A stretch of DNA of 60,562 nt, taken from the NCBI GenBank assembly GCA_017649565.1, contig JAGCGO010000040.1, forward strand, positions 1-60,562, written 5' to 3'. Below are positions 51,710 to 59,524 of this stretch, piece by piece. The notes under the pieces were generated by a model. It was not told the DNA's origin. It ran no database searches and saw nothing but the letters and a program-made list of their open reading frames with translations. Position 1 is the stretch's first letter. Every line of letters begins with the position of its first letter. The position numbers were made by a program, and so were the translations under genes. Source of the stretch: Fibrobacter sp. (lineage in GTDB: Bacteria > Fibrobacterota > Fibrobacteria > Fibrobacterales > Fibrobacteraceae).

Positions 51710-52672
51710 ATGGAAAGCGTGTACATCGAAATAACGGATTCCTGCAACCTGCACTGCAGTTTCTGCCCCTGCGGAACGGCGGGGAAAGCCGGCAATGCCG
51801 CGATGCCGCGCACCTTCATGCCGACCGCGCTTTTCGAAAAATGCATCGCCGGAACGCAGGAAATCGGCGCGAAGAACGTCTTTTTCCATGTCCTCGGCGA
51901 ACCGACACTACATCCTGGCTTCGCGCATTACCTCAAGAAGCTAGAGCAGACGCCGCTCAGGCTCACGCTGACCACCAACGGCACCACTATCGAGCGCACA
52001 GGGCGCCACATACTGGATTGCCCGGCGGTTCGGCAGGTGAACTTCTCGACGCACGCATTCGCCGAACTCCCCCGCGAGACGGCAGAACGCTACTTGCAGA
52101 ACGTACTCGACTTTTGCCGCATCGCAGCCGTCGAACGCCCGGACCTCTACGTCAATCTGCGCCTGTGGAACGTGGGGGCCGCCGAAGCCACGCCCTGGAA
52201 CCGCTACATGCTCGACCGCATCCGCGAAACGTTCGGGGTCGAGGTCACGCCGGGGCATTTTTGCAGCCGCCACAAGAGTTTCAATATCTCCGGGCGGATT
52301 TACCTCCACGAAGACACGCGTTTTGAATGGCCGGGGTCAAACAAGGTCACTTCGGCAAGCTCAGTGACCTTAGAGACGAGAGACAAGAGTGGTTCGGCAA
52401 GCTCAGTGACCGGAACTCCTGTTCAGGGGACGTGTCGGGCGCTGGATACGCACGTGGCCATTCTCCACGACGGACGGGTTGTCGCCTGCTGCCTGGATTA
52501 CAGCGGACAAATCACGCTCGGGAACATCCAAGAAAACGGCCTCGCCGAAATCCTCGAAGCTCCCCTCGCCCGCGAACTCCGCGAAGGGTTCGCACAAAAC
52601 GAGCTGCGCCACCCATTATGCAGGGCGTGCTCGTACTGCAAAAGATTTTCCCGAAAAAACAATAAAGCCTAA
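51710..52672 (+). CDS. Radical SAM/SPASM-domain protein with a repeat-derived insert
   Basis: The 320-residue protein has the radical SAM cluster motif CNLHCSFC (Cys12, 16, 19) and LGEPTLHPG, then a SPASM-like C terminus with several Cys (GTCRALD, VACCLDYSG, LCRACSYCKRF) for an extra iron-sulfur cluster. Such enzymes often modify peptides or other proteins; the substrate is unknown. Residues about 209-238 (SGSASSV-type low-complexity peptide) are translated from two short repeats (CGGCAAGCTCAGTGACC twice) and look like an insertion that spared the frame. The start lies 4 bp after the dus stop. Its 3' end overlaps nrnA by 4 bp. Confidence 0.85.
   Translation: MESVYIEITDSCNLHCSFCPCGTAGKAGNAAMPRTFMPTALFEKCIAGTQEIGAKNVFFHVLGEPTLHPGFAHYLKKLEQTPLRLTLTTNGTTIERTGRHILDCPAVRQVNFSTHAFAELPRETAERYLQNVLDFCRIAAVERPDLYVNLRLWNVGAAEATPWNRYMLDRIRETFGVEVTPGHFCSRHKSFNISGRIYLHEDTRFEWPGSNKVTSASSVTLETRDKSGSASSVTGTPVQGTCRALDTHVAILHDGRVVACCLDYSGQITLGNIQENGLAEILEAPLARELREGFAQNELRHPLCRACSYCKRFSRKNNKA
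52334..52423. repeat. Dispersed-repeat insertion in the radical SAM gene
   Basis: CGGCAAGCTCAGTGACC occurs twice in about 70 bp with GAGACGAGAGACAAG between. The first copy forms an imperfect hairpin with GGTCACT ahead of it. Frame remains open. Confidence 0.75.
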
Positions 52673-53625
52673 AGCTGTTCGTCAATCAGCATCAGGATCT
52701 TCTGGATGGCAAATTCCGGACTGAATTCCGTATCGCCGCCAGCCGCACGCACGTGGCCACCGCCGCCAAATGTCTTGGCGATAGCGTTGACATCCACAAT
52801 GTAGTTGCTGCGCAGGCTAATCTTGTACTTGCCATTGACCGGGTAAAGGAACACAGCGACTTCTGTGCCGCCCACTTCGCGGAGCGTATCGATGACATTG
52901 CTCAGGTCGACCGGCTGGACATCGAATCTTTCCATGTCTTCCGGAGTCACGATAGAATACACCACCTTGCCGTCAAGGCCCATCTTGCAGTTTTCCAGGA
53001 CGAACCCGGTAATCAGAGTCTGCTTGTAGGTGCGCGTATAATAGGTTTCGTTCACAATCCTCGCGAAATCGACGCCCTTGTCAATCAGGTCACCCACGAC
53101 ATTCATGGTCCGCTTGCCCGTGCACGAGTACTTGAACGCGCCCGTGTCGTGGACAATGCCCAGATAAAGGCAGCTTGCGGTTTCGGTGCTGATTTTTGCA
53201 TTGTCCATCAAGAAGTACAGCGTCTCGCACGTCGAGCTGGATTGAGCCTCCAGGAAGCACTTTGTACACAAATTCTGCGGATTGCTGACATGATGGTCTA
53301 TGTTGCATGTAAACTTTGCGCTCTTTATGCACGGCACGCCATTCGCGCCGACACGTTCGAAGGATGGCGTATCCAGCATGAAGGCGACATCGCAGCCGTT
53401 TGCGAAGGCATTCTCGGAATACTCCGGCAAAACGCAGTCGGCACCCTTGAGGATCCCATAGGTCTCAGGGAATTTTTCCAAGAAAACCTTGACATCGACT
53501 TGCGGAAAATTGTCCTTGATATAATTATAGAGAGCAAGGGCCGAACCAACGCAATCCCCATCGGGGCGAACATGTCCAAAAATAGCGGCAGTTTTCGCGT
53601 TCAGCAACAATTCATCAATCATCAT
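52669..53625 (-). CDS. nrnA: DHH-family oligoribonuclease / PAP phosphatase
   Basis: The 318-residue protein degrades very short RNA and/or dephosphorylates 3'-phosphoadenosine 5'-phosphate. It has the DHH motifs: GHVRPDGDCVGSALAL near 17 and AFMLDTPS near 80, then the signature IDHHVSNP near 113, GIVHDTGAF near 155 and the DHHA1 substrate motif GGGGHVRAAGG near 290. The start is chosen at 53625 (AAGGA 5 nt upstream); ATGs at 53631 and 53622 are possible. It converges on the radical SAM gene (4-bp overlap) and is divergent from the arginase-family gene. Confidence 0.88.
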   Translation of the reverse strand: MMIDELLLNAKTAAIFGHVRPDGDCVGSALALYNYIKDNFPQVDVKVFLEKFPETYGILKGADCVLPEYSENAFANGCDVAFMLDTPSFERVGANGVPCIKSAKFTCNIDHHVSNPQNLCTKCFLEAQSSSTCETLYFLMDNAKISTETASCLYLGIVHDTGAFKYSCTGKRTMNVVGDLIDKGVDFARIVNETYYTRTYKQTLITGFVLENCKMGLDGKVVYSIVTPEDMERFDVQPVDLSNVIDTLREVGGTEVAVFLYPVNGKYKISLRSNYIVDVNAIAKTFGGGGHVRAAGGDTEFSPEFAIQKILMLIDEQL

Positions 53626-53723
53626 CACCATCCTTTCGCATTTTTTCAATACCAAAGATAAAAAAACGGGCTTGCAAAATACCGAAAAAGCCAAAATTAC
53701 CTGAATTAACCTATCTTTCTGTA

Positions 53724-54536
53724 ATGCAAATCACAATCCACGATTTCAGCGGCGTCTATTCGGAGCAAAAATTCATGCAATCCTTGCGTGAATCGTCCAA
53801 AGCCCTGTGGCTAGACAGCACCGGAATCGCGGGGACAGACTGCTACTGCGATGACGACGCTGTTGTCGCCATACGCGGGCAAATCGCCGACGCGGGCATC
53901 CAAAATGCCGAAGGGATCCACTTCATCGACGGCGGAAATTACCACTACATGAGCAAAATCTGGACCGACATGGTCCAGGAGCCGTTCACGCTTGTGGTTT
54001 TCGACCACCATCCCGACATGCAGGCGCCACGGTTCGGAGGAATCCTGAGTTGCGGAAGCTGGGTATTGGAGGTCCTGAATACAAACAAATTTGCAGAGCA
54101 GGTCATCCTCATCGGAGTCGCCGACCACCTTGTAGACGAAATCCGGCAAGAGATTGCTTCGGACACTTGTAGCGACGCCCCCTCTATCCTGGACAAAGTA
54201 ACATTCATCAAGGAAAGTGAACTGGGAAAGGAGATCCCCGGCCGCCTCTCGTCTCTCGTCTCGGTTGGTGAGCCTGTCGAACCACTCTCGTCTAAGCTCT
54301 ACCTTTCCATCGACAAGGATGCGCTCGCGCCCGCCTTCGCGGCCACGAACTGGGACCAGGGTTCCCTCAGCACGGAATCCTTGAAAAACATCATCGCTGG
54401 TCTCGCCGCAAGCCACAAGATTATCGGCGTCGACATTTGCGGGGAGCGCGCCCGCGACATCGAGGACTCTCGCGCCGACGTGCTGAACAACGGGCTCAAC
54501 CAAGAACTCGCGGAATTCCTACTCGAAATCCTCTAG
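53724..54536 (+). CDS. Arginase/agmatinase-family protein with repeat-derived insert
   Basis: The 270-residue protein matches the ureohydrolase fold: VVFDHHPDMQ (Asp-His-His metal motif) near 93, LSIDKDALAPAFAATNWDQG near 195 (second metal motif, SIDKD), and GVDICGE near 240. The family hydrolyses guanidino compounds to urea and an amine; Asn-Trp instead of the usual Gly-Thr-Gly after the second motif argues against classic arginase. Residues about 174-190 (SSLVSVGEPVEPLSS) come from a dispersed repeat with 7-bp units (TCTCGTC twice) and a palindrome, inserted in frame. Its 3' end overlaps the convergent GH5 gene by 18 bp. Confidence 0.75.
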   Translation: MQITIHDFSGVYSEQKFMQSLRESSKALWLDSTGIAGTDCYCDDDAVVAIRGQIADAGIQNAEGIHFIDGGNYHYMSKIWTDMVQEPFTLVVFDHHPDMQAPRFGGILSCGSWVLEVLNTNKFAEQVILIGVADHLVDEIRQEIASDTCSDAPSILDKVTFIKESELGKEIPGRLSSLVSVGEPVEPLSSKLYLSIDKDALAPAFAATNWDQGSLSTESLKNIIAGLAASHKIIGVDICGERARDIEDSRADVLNNGLNQELAEFLLEIL

Positions 54537-56801
54537 TTCCATCCCGTGGATAGTGATGTCGTCCAAGTACCATTCTATGGTGGATTTCATGCCTTGAAGA
54601 ATGCCATCGCCATTCTTGAATTCAATCTTATAAACGCGGTCCTTGGCCTTCTCCCATTCCCCACCGATGGATTCCAATTCGGAGTACCTTTCGGGAAGTA
54701 AAGCATCCACCCAAATTACATAGCGGGTCCATTCGTCACTCAAACTAAATTCTCCATAGAAGCCAGCTTTCCAACCGGGATCACTAGACTTTGCGGCAAG
54801 GGAGTCGCTATAGGCTGTAAAAAGCACCAGCCTTATTTTTCCCTGTCCCTTGGCCCAGAAGGAAATAGCTTCCATCTTGGAGAGATCGACATAATCATCG
54901 CCATTACTTAAATTGAGGTTTAAAGCCCAATACGGAGAAACATCTTTGGGTAGGTCGGCAACATGCTTCATGTAAAGGCCATCTCCTGTATGTCCATCCG
55001 TCGTCTTGAACGAAGCCATCGTCGCTGTTTCGGAGCGGGTTCCGGCTTCGTTGGTCGTCACAACCGTATCGCAAGTTGTTCTGCCCTCGCAGCTATTGTA
55101 GAAGCCCCATTTGAAATTCAAATCCAAGTCGCTAGACAACTTGCTTTTCGGGAAATCATCCCCAAAGTCTTCGATGACCGTAATTTTCGAGAGTGCATCC
55201 AAGTCAGGGCGATCGGGAGCGACAAACTTATCCTTCGGATTGAACAGCGCACGGAGCTTGTGATCCACCCATTTATCCTTTTCAAAATAATACACATAGT
55301 AATCGCCACCAAAATTATGCATCGCCGTCGCAAAACCAAAATAGTCTGCAATCTGGGTAATGGAGGTCAACCACCTTTCCACACTGGCATCATCCTTGAT
55401 ATAATAAATCGTACCATATTCACCTAGATACACAGGCATGTTGCCATGGGATTTAGACCACAGAGCCACTTGTTCAAAGTCTTTATAAATTGCCATTTTT
55501 TGGTTATTAGTCCCCTCCCAAGTTTCTTTTCCACAAGAATCAGCAGGCGGGGCACCAGATCCACAATTCGATGCAAATTTATATGGATCATAATAATGGA
55601 AACTCGCCATTAAAAGTCCATTCGGGTCATCCAACTGAAGTTCATTCAAATTGTCTTTACTGTAATAATTTCTGCTGCCCACAATAATCACACGGGCCGG
55701 ATCTATCCCATGAATAATCTGGATAAGGCTATCCACTAAATTATTCCATTGCGTTGCCGTGATATACTCATCCGTAGTGGGTTCATTAGGCAACTCAATA
55801 ATCAATGAATCCGGAGATATATCCTTCATTTCATCTATTATCTGCCGATATATCTTTTTTTCGCAAGGTGAAGCCGTCTTATAAGTATAACTATTAGAAG
55901 TCTTATTATTATCCGTCACCCTTTGGCTCATCAGAAGTTCATGTTCATCAACCACAGCAATCATGCCGTTTGCAATGGTATTATCTACAGCCCACCTAAC
56001 TTGTTTCATATACTCAGGATTTATCAAACATCCAGTTTTTTTCCCTATAAAAAGAGTATCCCATCGTATTTGGAAGCGTATATGATCAAAGCCCTTGTCT
56101 GCTATCATCTTGAAATGCTTCTTTTCCAATCGGTCGTAATTGCTAGCATCTGTATACAAAGCCCAATCACTCATAAAAATATTGTCGTCGAATTCGCTAA
56201 AATCATCTCTTCCTGAAAAGAACGCCGAAGCATTTATCCCTCGTTTCATTCGCTTCACAAGCTTTTTCGCGAGGCCCGGCACCATCGCGTGGCGGCCATT
56301 TTTTCCATCGACGCCATCCTTACCGTCCTTGCCATTCAAGATAACGCCCAGCGTATCGCTGCCGCACACAATCATGAAGCCCGTGCTGTCCCCGCTTTCA
56401 AAGGGGATGCCAGAACAAGAGGCGCCGTCTTTACCGTCAGAACCATCCTTGCCATCGGAGCCGTCCTTGCCGTCGGAACCATCCTTACCGTCAGCACCTT
56501 TTTTCCCGTCGGCTCCATTTTTACCGTTGGTTCCGTCCTTTACCGCCGTAGTGGAACCATCCTTGCCATTCAGGACATACCATTTTTCGCCGTAGCAGAC
56601 ATACACATCCTTGTTGTCCTCGGTTATGACGAACGACCCGTTATTATCCTTGCCGCAGTCGGGAAGGGCACTTTCAGACGTGGCCGTCGATATGGGGACC
56701 TGGCGAACTTCAGTAATATTGGTCACCTCGTCGCCGCAGGCCGAAAGCATGGCCAACGAAATTGCAATGGATGATGCAAGAGCAATGCGTGAATGGTTCA
56801 T
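54519..56801 (-). CDS. GH5-like glycoside hydrolase lipoprotein with collagen-like repeats and C-terminal binding domain
   Basis: The 760-residue protein has lipobox LSAC (Cys22). A collagen-like region (about 78-130 and 156-170) repeats GKDGSDGKDG units. The GH5-type (beta/alpha)8 domain follows (about 185-530), with acid/base Glu340 in ELPNEPTTD and nucleophile Glu461 in YLGEYG. The C-terminal 200 residues begin ITVIEDFGDD and contain MEAISFWAKGQGKIRLVLF, like CBM11/CIA30-type beta-sandwich domains. It would cut beta-glucan or mannan at the cell surface. The collagen-like stalk probably sets the enzyme off the membrane. The ATG at 56801 has AGGAG upstream. Its stop is inside the convergent arginase-family gene. 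Confidence 0.88.
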   Translation of the reverse strand: MNHSRIALASSIAISLAMLSACGDEVTNITEVRQVPISTATSESALPDCGKDNNGSFVITEDNKDVYVCYGEKWYVLNGKDGSTTAVKDGTNGKNGADGKKGADGKDGSDGKDGSDGKDGSDGKDGASCSGIPFESGDSTGFMIVCGSDTLGVILNGKDGKDGVDGKNGRHAMVPGLAKKLVKRMKRGINASAFFSGRDDFSEFDDNIFMSDWALYTDASNYDRLEKKHFKMIADKGFDHIRFQIRWDTLFIGKKTGCLINPEYMKQVRWAVDNTIANGMIAVVDEHELLMSQRVTDNNKTSNSYTYKTASPCEKKIYRQIIDEMKDISPDSLIIELPNEPTTDEYITATQWNNLVDSLIQIIHGIDPARVIIVGSRNYYSKDNLNELQLDDPNGLLMASFHYYDPYKFASNCGSGAPPADSCGKETWEGTNNQKMAIYKDFEQVALWSKSHGNMPVYLGEYGTIYYIKDDASVERWLTSITQIADYFGFATAMHNFGGDYYVYYFEKDKWVDHKLRALFNPKDKFVAPDRPDLDALSKITVIEDFGDDFPKSKLSSDLDLNFKWGFYNSCEGRTTCDTVVTTNEAGTRSETATMASFKTTDGHTGDGLYMKHVADLPKDVSPYWALNLNLSNGDDYVDLSKMEAISFWAKGQGKIRLVLFTAYSDSLAAKSSDPGWKAGFYGEFSLSDEWTRYVIWVDALLPERYSELESIGGEWEKAKDRVYKIEFKNGDGILQGMKSTIEWYLDDITIHGMELEDFE

Positions 56802-56826
56802 AGGGACTCCTGTCTATTTTAAAGAT

Positions 56827-57465
56827 CTACCGGATTTCCAGTTTTTTGAAAGTTTCGTAGTGGTCCGCAGTATAAAAGATAACGCAATCCGACTGGTACA
56901 CGAGCCGCTTGGTCCCGCGATTCTTGCCCGAATAGTCCACATCGGCTTCGTGGTATGAACCATTTGGCAACAGTCCCTCTTTATTTCCGAAGGAATCACC
57001 ACCGATCATCACGCCGATTGTTGTCCACGGGTTGAAATTCCACTTTTCAAATGTTTTGCCCGTCTCGGATTCGTACAGAGACTTGCCTTCGCTCTGGTTG
57101 ACATAATTGTCCGGCAACTTGTCGAACTTGCACAGGTACGCCGCCACGGAATCCTTGGTCGTGTACAGGCCGGATTCTTTCACCGCATCGTAAATGGACA
57201 ACAGCGAAACGCTAGACGATGATTTTTCTTCTGAACTGCATGAAGATGATGAAACCTTTGAACTACTAGACTTTGCCTTGCTTGAGGAAGAAACTTTTTT
57301 GGAACTTGACGATTTTTCTTTGCTAGAAGAAGATTTTTCTTTTACGGCAGAAGATTCTATTCCATACGTATCATCATCATCGTTAGGAATCGTCGGAGTA
57401 GAGCAGGCAGCGAAGAAAACGGCAACGAAGCCGACTAGGAAAAACTTAGGAAAAACTTTCTTCAT
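56827..57465 (-). CDS. Barnase-like ribonuclease lipoprotein with poly-Ser linker
   Basis: The 212-residue protein has lipobox FFAAC (Cys21), a Ser/Lys-rich linker (about 38-88) and a C-terminal domain matching barnase-type RNases: YLCKFDKLPDNYV, IGGDSFGNKEG, HEADVDY, GTKRLVYQSD, TADHYETFKK. The barnase catalytic residues Glu73, Arg83, Arg87 and His102 match Glu173, Arg183, Arg187 and His202 here; Lys27 is replaced by Gln124. It should cleave RNA after guanine, but at the cell surface rather than free outside. No barstar-like inhibitor gene is visible near it. I chose the ATG at 57465; the open frame starts five codons earlier. It lies 25 bp upstream of the GH5 gene and may share its mRNA. 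Confidence 0.88.
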   Translation of the reverse strand: MKKVFPKFFLVGFVAVFFAACSTPTIPNDDDDTYGIESSAVKEKSSSSKEKSSSSKKVSSSSKAKSSSSKVSSSSCSSEEKSSSSVSLLSIYDAVKESGLYTTKDSVAAYLCKFDKLPDNYVNQSEGKSLYESETGKTFEKWNFNPWTTIGVMIGGDSFGNKEGLLPNGSYHEADVDYSGKNRGTKRLVYQSDCVIFYTADHYETFKKLEIR

Positions 57466-57545
57466 GCCGAAAATATACATTTAAAAGGCAAATGCTAGTC
57501 AAACGGCAAAGCCATCTCCATCAAAAGAACTATATTGTACAAAAA

Positions 57546-57602
57546 AAGGAGAATCTACTAGATTCTACCCACTAGATCCTAATCCCTAACCCCTATTCTC
57601 TA
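57546..57602. repeat. Seven heptamers ending in CTA between the ribosome site and hisC
   Basis: From 57554 to 57602 the sequence divides exactly into seven 7-bp units, each ending in CTA. A clear Shine-Dalgarno (AAGGAGA) lies at 57546-57552, just before the first unit, and the hisC ATG is at 57605, three bases after the last. The repeat therefore separates the ribosome site from the start codon by about 50 bases. Confidence 0.8.
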
Positions 57603-57604
57603 TC

Positions 57605-58714
57605 ATGGACATTAACGAACTCGCACAACAGCACATCTTGAACCAGCCACTCTACGTGACCGGCAAGCCCATCGCCTACACCGCCCGCGAATTCGGCCTC
57701 GACCCGAAAGACATCGACAAACTCGCGAGCAACGAAAACCCGTTCGGCCCGAGCCCGAAGGGCATGATCGAAGCCCGCAAGGCGCTGGAAGAAGTGAACC
57801 TCTACCCGGATGGCGGTTCCTACGACCTCATCGGAAAGATTGCAGAGTTCCGCGGCGTGAAGCGCGAACAGATTGCCGTCGGTAACGGCAGCAACGAGCT
57901 CCTGGACATGATCGCCCAGGTGTTCCTCGGCCCCGGCACCGAAGCCGTGATGGGCAAGCACAGCTTCGCCGTCTACAAGCTCGCCACCATGGCGATGAAC
58001 GCCAAGATTATCGAAGTCGACATGCCGGCCCCGGCCTACAACTACGACCTCAAGGCCATGCGCGCCGCCGTGAACGAGAAGACCCGCATCGTGTTCCTCG
58101 CGAACCCGAACAACCCGACGGGCTCCGACCTCACCGCCAAGGAAATCATCGACTTCGCCGACAGCCTTCCGGAAACCTGCGTGCTGGTGATGGACGAAGC
58201 CTACACCGAATTCATTGAAGACACGCCGGAACTCGTCCCGGATTTCAACAGCCGCATCGCCGAAGGCAGGAACATCATCTGCTGCCGTACGTTCAGCAAG
58301 ATCTACGGTCTCGCCGGCCTCCGCGTGGGCTACTGCATCACCCGCCCCGAAATCGTGAACCTCATCAACCGCGTGCGTGAACCGTTCAACGTGAACAGCA
58401 TCGCCCAGGCTGCCGCCATCGGCGCCATCGATGACCAGGAATACGTGAACAAGGTACGCGAACTCAACAAGAAGGGCCTCGACCAGTTGAAGGCCGGCTT
58501 CCGCGAAATGGGCCTTGCCTACGTGGACAGCCATGCGAACTTCATCGCCGTCAGTGGTTTCAAGGACCCGATGGACGCCTTCAAGTTCCTGCAGGCCAAG
58601 GGCACCATCATCCGTCCGCAGCCTGCCATGGGTGACGTGCTCCGCATTACCGTGGGCACCGAAGCGCAGAACAAGAAATGCCTCGACAACATCAAGGCAT
58701 ACCTCGGCAAGTAA
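57605..58714 (+). CDS. hisC: Histidinol-phosphate aminotransferase
   Basis: The 369-residue protein is a class-II PLP aminotransferase that converts imidazole-acetol phosphate and glutamate to histidinol phosphate in histidine biosynthesis. Signatures: LASNENPFGPSP, YPDGGSYDLIGKIAEF, VGNGSNELLDM, NPNNPTGSDL, DEAYTEF, and the Schiff-base Lys in TFSKIYGLAGLRVGY. Length is normal. The nearest Shine-Dalgarno is over 50 nt upstream because of the CTA heptamer block. No other his genes are in the window. The pseudouridine synthase frame starts before this stop. Confidence 0.93.
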   Translation: MDINELAQQHILNQPLYVTGKPIAYTAREFGLDPKDIDKLASNENPFGPSPKGMIEARKALEEVNLYPDGGSYDLIGKIAEFRGVKREQIAVGNGSNELLDMIAQVFLGPGTEAVMGKHSFAVYKLATMAMNAKIIEVDMPAPAYNYDLKAMRAAVNEKTRIVFLANPNNPTGSDLTAKEIIDFADSLPETCVLVMDEAYTEFIEDTPELVPDFNSRIAEGRNIICCRTFSKIYGLAGLRVGYCITRPEIVNLINRVREPFNVNSIAQAAAIGAIDDQEYVNKVRELNKKGLDQLKAGFREMGLAYVDSHANFIAVSGFKDPMDAFKFLQAKGTIIRPQPAMGDVLRITVGTEAQNKKCLDNIKAYLGK

Positions 58715-59463
58715 ACCGCGAGGCGAAACCTCACGGGGTTGCTCGCGTCATTTCCAAGCGCGGGTTCTGTAGCCGGAGCGTCGCAGAAAACCTGGTCCGC
58801 GAGGGCCGGGTTTCTTTGCGTGGTAAAATCGTGCACGACCCCGACACGCCCGCCTACGAAAACGACGAAATCGCAGTGGACGGCGCGCCCGTCGAGGCCG
58901 CCCAGAAGTTCTACTTCGCGATGAACAAGCCCCGCGGCATCGTCACCTCCGCAAGCGACGAGAAAGGCCGCAGGACCGTAATGGACCTGTTCCGCGAGCA
59001 ATACGCCAAACTGTTCCCCGGCAAGCCCGTACCGCACATATCGCCGGTGGGCCGCCTCGATGCCGCCAGCGAAGGATTGCTCCTGTTCACCAACGACACG
59101 CAATGGGCCGACGCATTGCTGGACCCGCGCGCCCCGAAAGCACACATCAAAATCTACCGCGTACAAGTCGCAGGCAAACCTTCCGCAGCCGACCTTGCGA
59201 AAATGGAAGCAGGATTCAACGTGCCGCCCCGCGTATTCGGCGAAAGCGAAGAATTCATGCACGCCGAACGCGCAGTCCTCCACAGCGAAGGCGAAAAGAA
59301 CTGCTGGCTCGAAATCACGCTGTCCGAAGGCAAGAACCGCGAAATCCGCCGCATGCTCGCGCACCTCGGCTACGAAGTCATGCGGCTCGTGCGCATCCAG
59401 TTCGACAAGTACACGCTCGATGACCTAAAACCCGGCGAAATCCGCCCCCTGATTCTCCTCTAA
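58678..59463 (+). CDS. RsuA/RluB-type rRNA pseudouridine synthase
   Basis: The 261-residue protein isomerises a specific uridine in rRNA. After a short start comes an S4 RNA-binding domain (VARVISKRGFCSRSVAENLVREGRVSLRG). The catalytic domain has the motif VGRLDAASEGLLLFTND with the active-site Asp, MNKPRGIVTS before it and SEGKNREIRRML near the C terminus. The only good start codon in frame is the ATG at 58678, which makes a 37-bp overlap with hisC; no ATG, GTG or TTG lies between the hisC stop and the S4 domain. RsuA, RluB and RluF cannot be told apart by eye. Confidence 0.88.
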   Translation: MPRQHQGIPRQVNREAKPHGVARVISKRGFCSRSVAENLVREGRVSLRGKIVHDPDTPAYENDEIAVDGAPVEAAQKFYFAMNKPRGIVTSASDEKGRRTVMDLFREQYAKLFPGKPVPHISPVGRLDAASEGLLLFTNDTQWADALLDPRAPKAHIKIYRVQVAGKPSAADLAKMEAGFNVPPRVFGESEEFMHAERAVLHSEGEKNCWLEITLSEGKNREIRRMLAHLGYEVMRLVRIQFDKYTLDDLKPGEIRPLILL

Positions 59464-59524
59464 AAATCCGGCACCATACCTTTCGGCATTATTTTATCCT
59501 ATATTTCCTTCTAGGAGAAAACAT

